Notes: generated from the letters alone by a model not told the origin. Shown: positions 10,891 through 24,195, counted from the stretch's first letter. The stretch is 64,000 nucleotides of DNA from Gnetum montanum (GCA_015680685.1 MNCI01018178.1:218308-282307); one strand, 5' to 3'. A program made the numbers and translations.

Positions 10891-13800
10891 ATGACTACAT
10901 CAACTACCGTCGTTGACACTGCCAGCTTTGAGAACCCTTGGACCATGCAAGTTACGCCCCCTATGGTCGAGCAACCAATTAGTCCGATGCGACCACGCCA
11001 CTTCCTCAGGCTACAAAACAAGGAGCCTGAGGGACACGATCAGCGCAAGGAACACTACAATTTCCTCTGTGCTAAAATAGCAGCAAACCTACCTTTGTAT
11101 CCATAAGAACTCGAGGAAAAATGAGAGTACGAGTTCATGTACTACAATGGGAAAAAACTCATCCCTACACCTAGCACCATCATACCCTTGACAGAACAAC
11201 AAAGGTTGATCTTAGATCAAATGCTGATGGCAAATACATTGCCAGAATAGCTAGAGGTTTTGTTCTGTGATGAAAATCTTCATGATGGGCAAGATGATCT
11301 AGACTCTCATTCTGAAGGGGGCAGTCGTGCTAATTTCACCATGGCCCCTCTTTCCACAATGTCCCGTGTGAATCCCTTGTTCATGGTCACCACACCTTTG
11401 ACATTATCTAATACCAATCGAGTCTCACACTCACCATGCCTACATTTCCTCTCTCCCACTATACTTCAAGGTGAAGGTCCATCGCAAATCATTCCTCAGG
11501 TGCAATTATCCAACCCATCTCATCGTACACCTACGCCTATGTCACCGCATGTGCATGCGATACCTACATTGCAAATACCTACGGCACCAACCTTTGTCCC
11601 GACCCAAACGACAGGGCTTGTCACCACAACATGGTGGGCCCCAAACATGCCCCTAGCTGCACATCCTGCGTAAATGGCCCATCATCCCCATTTCCAATGC
11701 CAAGTCCCAAGGGTGCTAAACCCCATCGCGGGATCACTGTCTATGCCCCCGGCTACACAAATAGTGTATCCAATGGCGCAGCTGACAGTGGTTACCCCAT
11801 CCACACCAACTACCGGATGGTGGATGCCACAAGTAGCACTTCCTGCAAAGACAACCCCGATAGCATCAACTATCGGCCAAACTGCTCCCTCTACTCCACT
11901 GCCCGGTGTGGCCCCTCCTGTCGTTCCACAAACGGCTTCGTCATCTTCGAGTCTAGACCAAGCTTTCCAGCTCATTCAGGTCAAGCGCGTCAAGGTTGTT
12001 GGTTCTGACACAATACAAGTCATGGATTTCTACCATGATGATCCTATTAGTCTAGCAATCCCTATCTTGTCATTGCCATCGGAGATGCCCCTTCCCCATT
12101 TTACAAAATACAATGGGGAAGGTGATCCCAACGCCCACCTGGTCACTTTCAGGTCAGAGTCCTTATTATTACAACAATGGCCACATACTATAATCTGCGT
12201 CTTTACTATGTCCTTAATAGGTAAAGCTTTGGACTAGTATCAAGCGCTCCGATGTGCCTCCATTTCAACTTTGAAGGAGCTGTTAACTCAGTTTGTGACC
12301 CATTTCAAGTATAGCCTAAAATCGGAAGTCACACTGGATTAGCTCATGGGAGTCAAGCAAGACCTGCTCGAGTCGGTCCAAAAGTTTATACAGCGGTGGA
12401 GCACCACCTTGAATGAAATCTACGAACCTATCGTAGAGGCTCATTTTCTGGTAATCTTCAAGAGAGCAGTTAATGACTTTATCAAGTCTAAGCTGTATTA
12501 CCTCGCTCCCCGCTCCCTCAGCCAAGCCTTCGCTCAGACTAAGAGCATTCAAGACATGGCAGAGGCTAGCAAAGATCCGGTGTATGTGGTCTACAAGAAT
12601 GCCCATAGCAAAGGCAAGGACAAGGGCAAAGCCATGACGACGAAAATAGCGGCGGTTGCTGAAGGGGCCAAGAAGAAGAAAAATAATAAGAAAACACCTA
12701 CAGAGCCTACTGAGCCAAAAACTAGATCAAACGGTCCTAATCAGGAAACTCCTTCTGCCCCTGAAGCACCCCTGCAGCCAAGGCCTAAATTCGAGCGTAA
12801 GGATCGCTCAAATTACGCGATCTTACCTGCAAGGCCTTCTGAACTCCTCAAACAATTACTGGGAGCTGGCCATATTCAGCACAAGATAGTGTCCGAGGAG
12901 GCTATGAAATGCCACAGGAGCCATTGTGAGCTACTCAAGAACCCTTCTTTGGCCCAACCTAATGAACCGCCAGTTCCCAAAAACTTTAGGTTGGATCAGT
13001 TCTGCGACTACCACCAATTGTGTGGCCATGACATGGACTACTGCTGGGCATTGAAGGATGACATTCAGCATCTGATCGATCAAGGTGACCTAATCTTAGA
13101 TAGTAGTAGCCCAACATGTCTAGAAAACCAGGCCATGCATGTGTACCAAGACCAGTTAAACGCAAATAATGCAGGGTACACAATCAATGTGGTAGGAGCA
13201 GAGGGCGATAATCAAGCGTAGCTGAAGCGGCCTTTCATGTTGCGAATACATCCTCATTCATCCCAAACAACAGGTCCATCAGCGCCAATGAGCGATGCCC
13301 CGAGGCAACCTTTCATCCTTCGAAATCTATCCCAGAACACTTCCCGATAGCCCACTGTCATTAAGGCCATAGCCCAACCCGCGTCTACACCTAGGGCACC
13401 CTTAGTCATTAGGGTGCCAAAACTATCAACCACCCCTCCTGTGCAGGGGTAGTCTTCTAAGTCAAACCCTCTTACTGTTGATGTGGCCAAGGACCCTCTT
13501 ACGCTGGGGTTCCTCAAGCCTAAACCCCTTGCTTTTGTACCTTTGGCCCCACTTGCCAGATACGACAAGGTTACATGAACGCGACTATCTCCTCCTGGCC
13601 AAAGGAAATGCAACCCTCAGCCAAGTGTCACTCCTCCTTGTGAAATTCATCTCTTAGGACGAATGGAGGAGGAAAAGGGTGATAAGCAGCCTGATCGTGG
13701 GTGAGATCTCTTCGATGCCCTTCCGCAAGTCAAATAGGCTCTGAAAAAAAATACAATGTTGAGCCTTTATGACTTACTCATGATGTCACATACGCATCGT

Positions 13801-14594
13801 GAGGCTATGGTTCACATGCTAACGTCCATACCTGTGGATGAGAGCCTACCAGCGGACGAAGAAGCAATTCATTCCATCATGCTTCCCCCCACCGCCAAAA
13901 AACCATATTCCACCCCGTTGACCTTTCACGACGAATCCATTAAGGACAACCCTGAAGGTCAGGTGAAAACGACATCCATGTTCATCACCATCCGGGTCGG
14001 CCAACACTAAATCCAGAGAGTACATGTAGATGACGGGGTAGCCATCAATGTCATCCCTTATCCCATAGTGGATAAATTAGGCTTGATCGATTAGATCAGT
14101 CCTACAATGATGTCATGCCTAAAGTTGTTCAACGGGGCATGAGTGCAGGTCAAAGGGATGGTCCACATCAACTTTATAGCAGGGGACCAGTTCCCCATAG
14201 ACGCAACATTTATCGTTGTCTAGGAGATGCCTAGATTCAACTTGATCCTTAGGAGGTCTTGGTTGGCCCAACTGAGGGTGGTTTCATCACCCATCCATCA
14301 GGAGATCCATCTTCCCTATGCAGGAGGAGAAGTGGTCATCCATGGTGATGAAATAATCCCTTAGGTTATTAATAACATAGAAATGGAATAGGGGTTGGAA
14401 ATCGAAACACCTGAAGATCAGTCCCCTGTCCAAATACCCGAGTAAGCTGAAACAGTGGCTAATGACAGCCTAACTTGGGCCGAACTACCATTCCAAGGGG
14501 AAGATTTTGACGCAAAAGAAAAGGGTCATAAATCTCCCCATCCTTATGTGTCGTTAAAGATGAAGGCAATTAAGAAATAGTTACAGAGTTAGCA
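10891..14594 (+). pseudogene. gag-pro: Element B gag-protease polyprotein, one frame with in-frame stops
   Basis: A single frame runs from ATG at 10891, interrupted only by stop codons, not by indels. The N-terminal region holds FLRLQN and YNFLCAKI. A proline-rich spacer follows (11330-11950). The capsid region is about 12010-12600 (FTKYNGEGDPNAH, FIQRWSTTLNEIYEP, FIKSKLYYLAPRSL). The zinc-binding block FCDYHQLCGHDMDYC (C-x2-H-x4-H-x4-C) lies at about 13000-13045. Next come PFMLRIHP-type repeats. The protease site VHVDDGVAIN is at about 14015-14050, and its ILG motif is changed to ILR. The end is WAELPFQ and a basic tail. Many stops replace likely Gln, Arg or Trp codons. Confidence 0.87.
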
Positions 14595-14765
14595 GGTAAA
14601 CAATGTTGTCTAACTACTATAGTTCCATCATCTATTCTATTTACGCTTACCAATTGTACTTGTTGTATTTACGCTTTTCACTAGCTAGTCTCATTATGCT
14701 CATGTTTATCTGTACGTTTATCTTTACGTTTCCACCAACTGTTTTCCTCACTCCTGTCACTCAAA

Positions 14766-15105
14766 GGCCCGAAATGGCCTTAAACTAGCAACTTCATTTA
14801 CAGTTTGCACATGAATTATCCCAAGGCCCGAAATGGCCTTAAACTGGCCACTTTATTTACGCTTGGCACCAGAGTTATCCATGGCCCGAAATGGCCTAAA
14901 ACTAATAGTAGCCCACCATGGCGTAAAACTAGCCACTTAATATTTATTTGATTCATTCACTCATGCATACATGGCTTGAAATGGCCTTAAACTATCCATG
15001 GCCCGAAATGGCCTTAAACTATCCATGGCCCGCAATGGCCTTAAACTACCTATTTTAATCACAGCTTACTTGCACTACTAAAAGGCCCGAAATGACCGTA
15101 AACTA
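14766..15105 (+). repeat. Hairpin-repeat array 1 of element B
   Basis: About nine units GGCC-cgaaat-GGCC followed by TTAAACT or TAAAACT occur here. The first is at 14766-14786 and a tight run lies at about 14970-15050. Each unit can form a 4-bp stem with a 6-base loop. Spacing varies from about 28 to 60 bases. From 15105 to 15335 the DNA is AT-rich with no feature. Confidence 0.85.
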
Positions 15106-15335
15106 ACAATTTCATTTACGCCTTATGTTAGAACGAGCAGCTACACTCTTAAAACTAATTATGATTTATCATAACATTAAAACCTATGATCCCATTTACG
15201 CTTTACATGAAAAGAAAAACAACAAAAAGAACATCAGAATTAAGCTGAAATTTTTATCGAATACGTTAAAAGAAAAAAATATGTTGTCTCTTGTTTCATT
15301 ACATGACAATAAAACCCGAGGCTAATTCAGCCATG

Positions 15336-18300
15336 TTATGCATCTCCGTTGTCACCACTGTCTCCTATATCTCCTAGCTCAACTTCCACTTCGAGGAAAT
15401 CATCCTCATAGGGGCCACCCTTTGCATGAGGGACCCCTTCGTGAGGAGGACGAGCCTCTTCGTGAGGCTCTTTAGTAGGAGGTTGCTCACCATGACATTG
15501 ACCAGTGTCATTACACTTTGTTTCCTGTAAACCCTCTTCATGAGGACCACCACCTTCGTTAGCTTCACCCTGCTGAGGATTCTCCTCAGGAAGTTCCTGC
15601 AATAAGACATGATACATATATTAACATTGTCATCAAAACTAGGTATAACAAAAATGCAATAATACTACAACTTACCCGTGACGGTCCTGCATTAACAACA
15701 AAGGGGACTTGTTCTAAACCAATCCACAGACATTGCATAATTTCATCCTCAGTGAGCTCAGACCAAACCCCATTCCCCAGATTAGTTCCAGCCTTGACCT
15801 TCCCCTTCTCCATAGGAGTCCATCAGGGTGGTTTAGGGAAGAAGGAAGGGACGATAGTCTCACCCCCAAGAAGAGTCACTTCCCTTTCCAGGGAGGCACT
15901 CACCGTCACTTGCTCCTGGAACTTCTCAAATGCTTTGGAAGCACCAATAACGTCAAGGAATAGCCAAAGGGACTAAGCCTCAACAGTAGAGTCCCTATAA
16001 CATTGACGATAGGCAACGTTTTCCCATTTATAAACATGTTTATGATCTTTCTGTGTCTACCCCCACTCTTGTACACTCATGCTAAAGTCCTTCTAGTCCT
16101 GGTTCTTCTGAGTAAAGAGGTCCATTTACATATGCTACTCAACCAGTTCACGACTAGTTTGGACATTGTTCCTAATGATAGTCTAATAATAGGCATAGTC
16201 AAAAATAGCTGTCCTCCAGTCTTCGCTTCCCGTTCCCTAGGCTTGCAGGAATTCATTCCATGATCTTAAATCCCCAACCTCATCACGAAGAGCCACCCTC
16301 TCCTTCTCCGACCTTTGCAACCTCTTCTAGAGGTCCTCATTTACGCTTTGACATTCCCATAAGGAGCAAGTCGAGCGTAAAGCACATTTATGCATCTCAT
16401 CGTAAAAGTTGCGAGGCATGATGGTCGCTTTTGATGGGGGTTCGGTTGCATCTAAATCGATAGGCTCTGACGGATCCCATCTAAGGCGAGCTCCTAATAA
16501 CATAAAAACAACAGTTAGGCATAATTAGCTAGCGTAATTCCACAGTAAAAAAATCTCTACATAATGACTGTAATGTACCATCTTTAGGATCGATTCGCTC
16601 TAAGCGACTGATCATATCTTGGACGATGCCTTCCATAAAGGCGAATTTAACAGGAAATTTACCCCAAGATTGAGTCACCACTATTGTCAAGGGTGCGCTC
16701 TGGTCACTTGTTACGTAGAATAAATTCCATACAAAAACATGACTGAGACATTATGATGACCAATACAACCTTTAGAAGTTGTCTAGAGTCTACTATGCCA
16801 TAAAAATTAATTTTATCGAGTAACAAAACACTTGCCTTGTCTAGCCCCAGCCGAAAGGACTTCGACATCCTCCACTACTACTTCCTCTTCATGCGTAGGA
16901 GGCTATGCACTCCTTGCCTTATTGACTGGGGCCTCTTCTTCCGAGACCGAAACCCCTTCTTCGCGCCGTAAGACTATAGCCCCTGTTTTAGGGGTCAACC
17001 ATTCGACAACCTTTTCCCTCGCTGTCATATAACATAGCTAGTTAACATAAGATGTCATTTTTATTCAACGAATATTACGCTACACAACAGCGTCTCTACA
17101 TAAACTATAATCATTAATACATGTTGCCACTTACCACCCGGAGGATTACTCCTCTGAAATCTGACTTGCATCTTCTTCCCAACACCACCCGTTGGCTCGG
17201 CAGATCCCTCGTTCAAATGAGGCTTTTTTCGTGGCACTAAGAAATCCACTATCTCAGCAGCTAGACACTTCCCCCTCGATACATCGCCAGTGTAAGAGGG
17301 GGGCACCCCACCCATGCTGTCCTGACCCCGCATTCGAGGTGCCGCCATACTTCTAGTCATTACTGACAATGACTCCCTGATCCCCTCAGGAGGGTCTTGC
17401 GACCGGATAGTGCTGAAGATATCGGAAATCCATGGTTTGGAAATCTGGCTGCGGTCTTATTGCACCTAGACCCCATTCCTCTAGACTACCAAAAATTTGG
17501 CAAAACACCGGAAACAAGCTGTGAAGAAGGAAAAATGCACATTGAAATGGGACTCAAGCTTCTTGCGAAGCTTGATCATCTCAATGCGCAAGCCTTCAGC
17601 AAAATAGCTTGCCCAATTGAACCGGGTCCCCTCCTCCATGACCTCTCACATAATCTGGGCCTGTTCTATAGTGAGGAATCTCCCTTGCGAGAGTGTCTTG
17701 GGGAAGGCCCGGGCCCGAAAAAAGGGGTAAATGGTATTGGCCACCTCCAACTTGATCCTGTCACCAGGGATTCCCTTAACTTCTTTATGAACCCCTAGCA
17801 ACTCCTCTATCTCTTTCTGGTACTTGGAATTCCTCTTCAACTTTTCCTCTATAGGAAAGCCATCGGAAGGAATGCCAAAGAGATCAGTAAATAGTTGAGC
17901 GTCAATGTCAAAATTTACGCGCACATTACGCATGCGTATGCAGAGACACTCAGCTTCTTCACTGAAGGAGTTGACCAGGGTCAACATTTTTCCTGCAGTA
18001 ATGTCAGGGGTTATGGCCAAGAACAAGTCCATCAGTCCAGCTTCCCAGAGGTTATTGGTCAACACAACTGGGGCTGCTCTATGGTCGAGCCAGCGTTGTG
18101 TCTCCTTTATATCACCATATCGGAAAAAGAGACTGTTAGCCTCACAACCAGAAGCCAGGATCGTAATCTCCCGTGATTCCCTGACTGTTAACATGAAATA
18201 ATACTTAAGCCAAGATACCAAAAATAAGACGACTTTATACATCATCACCAACTAACAACATTGATACAATTCATCATCATTAAAAAACTTACCAGGCCCG

Positions 18301-19713
18301 AAAGGTAAAGGAAATGGAGGGATTTTTCTTTTCACATCCGCAACGGTAAGGGGAGGGTCTAGAGTCCACTCCCTATCCAACCAGCCAAGTCTCTTGCATC
18401 TGGAAAAGAAATCGGCGTAACGGGTAGGGTATTCCGAGATCTCGAATGCCAGTTGCCCCATGACGGTGGCCCATACATTGCTGATAGAAGTAAATTCCCC
18501 TATAGCCCTTTCAGTCAATGATAATGTATCATTATTTCCTAGAAGACCACTTTCATTGATGAAAAATCTACATCATTGAAGATAGACAACTCATTTACAC
18601 TCAATACACATCTAAACAGTAGTTGGCATATTACGATGTTGCGAAGCTAAAAAAAAACTTACCCGCCTATGTAATGCACAGTACTAGGTGGATTCTAGAA
18701 GTAGGTTGTGAGATGACGGGCCATGAACAGAGTGTTATAGGCATGATAACAGTTAAACCTGGGCATCTCCTAGATCTAACTCAAATGCCTCAAACCCCTG
18801 GTGCTCTATTCGCGGTCTTGCACCTTCACAGTTTTGATCACGCCATCTGAAAGAAATGCTAAGATGCTCTGTGTTGAGCCAACTAATAGCATCTCTAAAA
18901 TAGCTGCAGCTACATTGCCTGGTAGATGCGACCAAACGATTACGCTGTAATTACCAAGCAAAAATTGCAAAAAATCTCATGCGCCTCTTCGGAACCACAC
19001 CGCCTCCTCCTTTAGACGAGCATGAGGAGGAGGAACATTGGCCGCAGGGACATGAATGCAGCACAAAACGTCCACAATGTCCAAAACGATTAGGAGAGGC
19101 TTTAGCATAATATTGTATGACAAAAATATATTACTGTTAGACAAACTATTTAGACATGAACATTCATCATACTCCGCTAGGGTTCGCACGATTCCTAGAA
19201 AATTACAGGGTATACTGGAGACGCATGACCAAAATCGTGCAAACCCTTGCAATAGCTCAAGGTCTGTCCCTAACAACGGTGATGAAAGAAATACTGCGTA
19301 TTACTCTAGTGTAACATATAACTGTTACAAACGATAAAAGGAAAAGAAAATAAAATTATGATTACGCAACGCATAGATACAATACTCAGGTTGTTCTAGC
19401 TATACATTACATCTACACGCTATACATTACCTCTACACAGCATTATTCCATATTACCTAAACCTTCATAACAATAGCTTAGTCCGTGTGAACAGACATTA
19501 ACGCCCGACGCAACATGTGCACTCAAAATAAATACAACTACGACCCTGCAACAAACATGATAATAGTGCAAAAGAGTGGATGGTGACTTATCGGTTAAGC
19601 AGAGTAACTTCCCGAGCCTCTACTCTGGCCTGTGAAGCCCGCTGCAAACTCTCCTGCACTTCGTTAATCTTGGCCAACTTGGTGTTCTTTCCTTTGACCT
19701 TTGGTGCCATCAT
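15336..19713 (-). pseudogene. Element B antisense gene, eight exons, broken
   Basis: Minus-strand exons inferred from splice sites and comparison with A and C: 1, 19713-about 19596; 2, about 19114-18663; 3, 18567-18293; 4, 18184-17135; 5, 17021-16836; 6, about 16703-16579; 7, 16493-15676; 8, 15596-15336. Good donors GTAAGT follow exons 2, 3, 4 and 7; exon 5 has a GC donor. Exon 2 has a NIF/FCP1-like domain (PLLIVLDIVDVL, VWFRRGA, FQNPPSTV). Exon 4 has MRNVRVNFDIDAQLFTDLFG, like plant transposon-associated proteins. Exon 7 is charged, and exon 8 is acidic and ends GDIGDSGDNGDA. Stops interrupt exons 2, 4 and 5, and donor 1 is mutated (GATAAGT). Function is unknown; the shared splice pattern in three families argues that it was once a functional gene. 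Confidence 0.8.
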
Positions 19714-19834
19714 TGCGATCGTTTCAATCGAACAAAATCCTCGTAAATTTGTCTGCTCACGCCTAGCTCACGCTCCCTTCTTGCTATAGATCCAAATTCA
19801 CGATATCGGTAACCTGTTTCGAGTATGAACCACT

Positions 19835-19842
19835 GGTTTATA
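19835..19842 (-). promoter_or_regulatory. TATA box of the B antisense gene
   Basis: TATAAACC on the minus strand lies about 125 bases upstream of the antisense ATG at 19713. A and C have TATA boxes in the corresponding place. From here to 19965 no other feature is seen. Confidence 0.5.
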
Positions 19843-19964
19843 AAAAAAATGCTCAAAACTAACTAATTCTTTGTACCCAATCGACACGGAACATTCCCGA
19901 AATGCTGGGTTTTAGTATGACATGAAACATGAAGATCAGGGCATTAATTTCATAGATATCGCGT

Positions 19965-20192
19965 GAGTTATGGTCTAAAATGACCCTAAATTACCGTAGA
20001 GCTTATTACCTCGTAATTCGGCCACATTAACTACAGTTTGTGCAAAATTCAAATCCAATCACCTCGACACGCTAGACGTACCACGTTGCATATTTCATCT
20101 CATTTCCTACGCTAGCATCTAGGAAGCCTAGCTCATTATCTTCTGATAAACAGTGCATATTTGAAATGGTCCACTAAGACCTTAAACTGGAA
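19965..20192 (+). repeat. Hairpin-repeat array 2 of element B (two units)
   Basis: GGTC-taaaat-GACC at 19972-19985 and GGTC-cactaa-GACC at 20168-20181 followed by TTAAACTGG. These lie between the antisense promoter and the RT exon, as the larger array 2 does in A and C. Confidence 0.7.
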
Positions 20193-20297
20193 GCTTCTCT
20201 AACATGTAACTCTAATGCACAAAAAAACAAACTATTATCGTTCAACAGTTTGATAGTAAAATAATGTAACAACTTCCATTTTTGGCATTTTTTGCAG

Positions 20298-23200
20298 GGA
20301 AATTCACAAAAGGACACAACTTTATCCGCACCCTTAGCCTTAACAGGCCCATATGGGGAGACCATTAGGCAGCTTAGTTACATGCTAATAGAAACAGACC
20401 CTTCCCTTTGTGATGCAACCATAGCAACATCAGAAATATCACCAGATTGGCCAGAACATCTGACCCGAAATTTAGACCTGGAAGTTGGTGACATAACTGA
20501 GGACCCTCTCAACAAGGTCCCTGTGGTTATGCACAAAGGCAAAAACAAAACTCTTAGGATTAGTGCTCTCCTAGACCCACAAACACAGGATGGCATAACG
20601 TAAGTGCTCCAAGATAACGCTGCTGTATTTGCGTGGTCATATGAATACATGCCAGGTTTAGACCTGAGATTAATACATCACAACATAATCTTAGACCCAC
20701 GCATCAAAACAATCAGAAAGAAGGCACGAAAGATTAAGCCGGAAATCATGCTAGAAGTGCATGATGAAATCACCAAGTTGTACCAGGCTGGTTTCATTTG
20801 CACGGTCGATTACTGAAACTGGGTGTCCAACATCGTAGTTGTCTCTAAGAAAACGAGAGGCACATACACATCTGCATAGACTTCCTAGATCTGAACAAAT
20901 CTATGATTAAAGACAATTTCCCGTTATCGAGTATTGACCAACTGATTGATACAACAGCCGGTCATGCACTCCTATCCTTTATGGATGGCTTTTCAGGCTA
21001 TAATCAAATTCGTATTAATCCAGAGCATCAATTGACCATGACATTCATGATGCCCTGGAGAACCTTCTGTTACACTATGATGCCTTTCGGACTAAAAAAC
21101 GCTGGAGCAATGTATCAATGAGCCATGACATACATCTTTAGCGATTACCTCTTAGGAAGATTGAACGACTACGTAGAAGACATAGTTGTCAAGTCTATAA
21201 GGTCGGAAGATCATTCAGAAGACCTAGGGCTAGTCCTTAAATGGTGTCTCAAACATGACTTACAGCTTAACCCAAAGAAATGCGTATTCGGAGTCAAAAC
21301 CGGACGCATGTTGGGGTTTGTAGTATCAAAGACTAGTATATGAGTCGACCCTGACAAGGTTAAAGCCATCGTTGATCTGACGCCACCTACAAACCTTAAA
21401 GAACTATGCAGGTTGCAGGATAGACTACATTTTATCAGGCAGTTCATTTCAAAGTTAACAGATAAATTACATCCCATGCAACATGTCCTCAAGAAGGGTG
21501 TTAATTTTAAATGGACCGATGACTACCAGCGTGCATTTGACAATTTAAAAAGAGAGCTACAACATTTACCCACGGTTTTCCCACCACAATGGGATCGGCC
21601 TTTTTACATCTATCTAGCAAACTCGGATGTGTCTATAGCTACATTACTTTTCCAGAAAAGGAATGATGGGTTAGAGGCTCCTATCTACTACCTCAGTCAT
21701 GTTCTATTTGCGTATGAGACAAAGTATAATGAAGTGGAGCATAACTTTTTAGCATTGGTTTTCGCACTTAAAAAATGTAGGCACTATCTTTTCTGCAATC
21801 AGGTCAACATAATTTGCAAAAATAATGTTCTGCGAGATATCTTGAACAGTTTGTATGAGAGTAGTAGAATAGCTCATTGGAAGGCTATCATAGCTGAATT
21901 TGATTTACATCATGTTGGCCAATCGTCCACCAAAGGCTAGGCTATAGCTGACTAGTTAGCAATATCGCCGATTAACGATCGGGCTACGGTAGAGTTAGAA
22001 TTTCCAGATGAGCATGTACATAGTATAAGCCCTGTATCAACAGGCCTTGAAGTGACGTTATACTTCAACGAAGCTTCGACTACTAGAGGCGGTTATGCTG
22101 TCATTGTTATTATGCTCTTCCCTAAGGATGTGCATCCACTGGCTTACCGCCTGACCTTCCCTTGTACGAACAATGTGGCAGAGTACGAGGGGCTCCTCAG
22201 AAGATTGTTGACAGCCAGAGAACTCAACGTTCAACACCTGGCAATCTGAGGTGATTTGATGCTCATCATCAATCAAATCACAGGAGTGTATGCCTGAAAA
22301 GCTGTGCATCTATAGCCCTACTACGATATGGCTAAAGATCTCCTGAAATAATTTGTGACAATCGATGCCCAACACGTGTTGCGTAATGAAAACACTGTGG
22401 CCGATGCACTGGCCACATTGGCGCTAAACGTGCCACCACACTTGTTTGCCACTTGGCCTACTTTAATGATGGAATGTACAGATCCTGTCATTCAAGAGGT
22501 GCAAATCTCCTCATTAAACGAGGTAGGCATGCCAGAATGGTATGGCAACATTAAAACTTACCTTCTGCATGGCAAACCACTGCACGAGCTAACACATGTG
22601 CAGAAAGATGCAGTGTGCAAGCACACCAGGGAATACGTTATCATTGGAGAAAATACTCTCTGTAGATGCTCATTCGATGGATTATTGCTAACCTATGTTA
22701 GTAACGACCAAGCACAACAAATAGTTAGCGAGGTTCATGAGGGGCTGTGTGGAGGACATGTAGCCCCGTGAGCCATGGCCGCTAAAATTAGATGCCTAGG
22801 GTACTGTTGGCCATACATGGAAAAAGACTATCTTGTCAAGGTTAAAACATGTGATACATGCCAGTGTTAGGAAAATCTAATACACGTGTCACCCACTGAG
22901 TTACACACCACATAGATTACTTGGCCATTCCAACGATGGGGACTAGACATTGGAAGCCCTATCACACCTAAGTCTTCCGCAGGACATAGTTTCATTATCA
23001 CCGCCATTGAGTATTTTATGAAGTGGGTTGAGGCTATTCCCCTACAGAAGATAATATCACAACAGGTTTTCCATTTTATCTTAGACAATATTGTGACCAA
23101 ATTTGGGCTCCCTATGACTATTGTGACCGACAATGGGCCAAAATTTAGTAGTACTGAAACCAAATATTTTTGCGATAATCTTGGCATCAAGCAATCTTTT

Positions 23201-23779
23201 TCTTCACCCTATTACCTGTAAGCAAATGGTCAAGAAGAGGCCACAAACAAGATGATCATCAATTTACTCAAGAAGATGCTCAATGGTAATAAGAAGCGGT
23301 GGCATGAAAAAATCCTCTATGTTCTATGGGCATATCGTACGACGTGCAGGAAAGCTACAGACAGGACACCCTATAGTCTAGTCTATGGGTCCGAAGCAGT
23401 GTTACCCTTGGAATTATAGGTTCCTTCATTGCAGATGGTCCTCTCCATGATTATAAATAAGACTCAAAACAACGATTCCAGGATCGTGGACTTAGACTCA
23501 GTAGAGGAGAAGCACATCCAAACGCTTGATACCATCGAAAGATATCAGGACAAACAAAGACAAAAGCACTAGCACAATTCGCATCAACGATTGATCAAGA
23601 AGGGAGACTTAGTTCTCAAGGCCATTCATGAACCATTAGGTAAGTTCTCTGCAAACTGGGAGGGCCCTTTCTTGGTCATCGGCGCATACGATAACGGAGC
23701 ATTCAAGTTAGTGGATATTGACGGCAACGAGCTACCAAATCCAGTGAATCATCTGTATCTAAAGCGGTATCACATCTAA
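20298..23779 (+). pseudogene. pol: Element B pol: reverse transcriptase, two RNase H domains, integrase; broken
   Basis: The RT spans about 20600-21400 (FMDGFSGYNQIRINPEHQ, MMPFGLKNAGAMYQ, NDYVEDIVVKS). The normal YVDD catalytic motif reads YVED here. A first RNase H follows at about 21590-21830 (FYIYLANSDVSIA, YYLSHVL, KYNEVEHNFLALVFALKK). A second, Tat-specific RNase H lies at about 22050-22410 (LYFNEASTTRGGYA, NNVAEYEGLL, VADALATLAL). The integrase runs about 22730-23779 with zinc-binding H, C residues (VHEGLCGGH, CDTCQC) and the DDE core (WGLDIG, VTDNGPKFSS, ANGQEEATNK). It ends NHLYLKRYHI. About fifteen stops and local frame changes near 20820-20900 break it. Confidence 0.88.
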
Positions 23780-23799
23780 GCATTGACTCGGCTCAAACT

Positions 23800-24195
23800 C
23801 AAGTAATGAACGTCCGCTACGACGTAAAACTGGCAAATTTGTAAACGTCTGCCATGACATAAAACTGGCAAAGTTATACACGTCCACTATGATGCAAAAC
23901 TGGCAGTTCTTGCACACATCTACCACGATGCTAAACTGGGAAAGTATTCCATCGTCCTCCATGACGTGAAACTAGCAAGGTAAGCATACGTCTGCTGAGA
24001 CACTAAACTAGCACAAATTTGTCCCTGGGTCACGACGTAAAACTGACACCCATAGCATGGTCTGCTGGGATTATAAACCAGCTATTCCACCATCTGCTAC
24101 GATGCAAAACTAGCAGGCTTCTGTCTGCCCAGACGTTAAACTAGGACCACGGTCTGTTGAGACTTAAAACCAACAATAACAGTCAACCAGGATCA
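23800..24195 (+). repeat. Hairpin-repeat array 3 of element B
   Basis: About eleven units follow pol. Stems covary: CGTC-cgctac-GACG at 23811-23824 and CATC-taccac-GATG at 23917-23930 are both fully paired, and CGTC-cactat-GATG at 23881-23894 uses a G-T pair. Each is followed by AAAACTGGCA or similar. Confidence 0.85.

Larger units (their letters stand above)
14595..20297 (+). other. Candidate sense-strand intron of element B enclosing the antisense gene
   Basis: After the last gag-protease codons lies AGCAG|GTAAAC (14595). Before the RT domain lies a polypyrimidine tract ending TTTTTTGCAG at 20297. Ogre elements are known to splice an intron between protease and RT, so this boundary fits. 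The interval holds array 1, the whole minus-strand antisense gene and array 2. The acceptor is convincing. The donor is weaker: C has AATAAACA at the matching place and A has no clear GT. Confidence 0.5.

Noticed and set aside
17646-18251. Calling the antisense protein a transposase
   Set aside because: The similarity is to a domain only named as transposon-associated; I see no catalytic triad or terminal inverted repeats.
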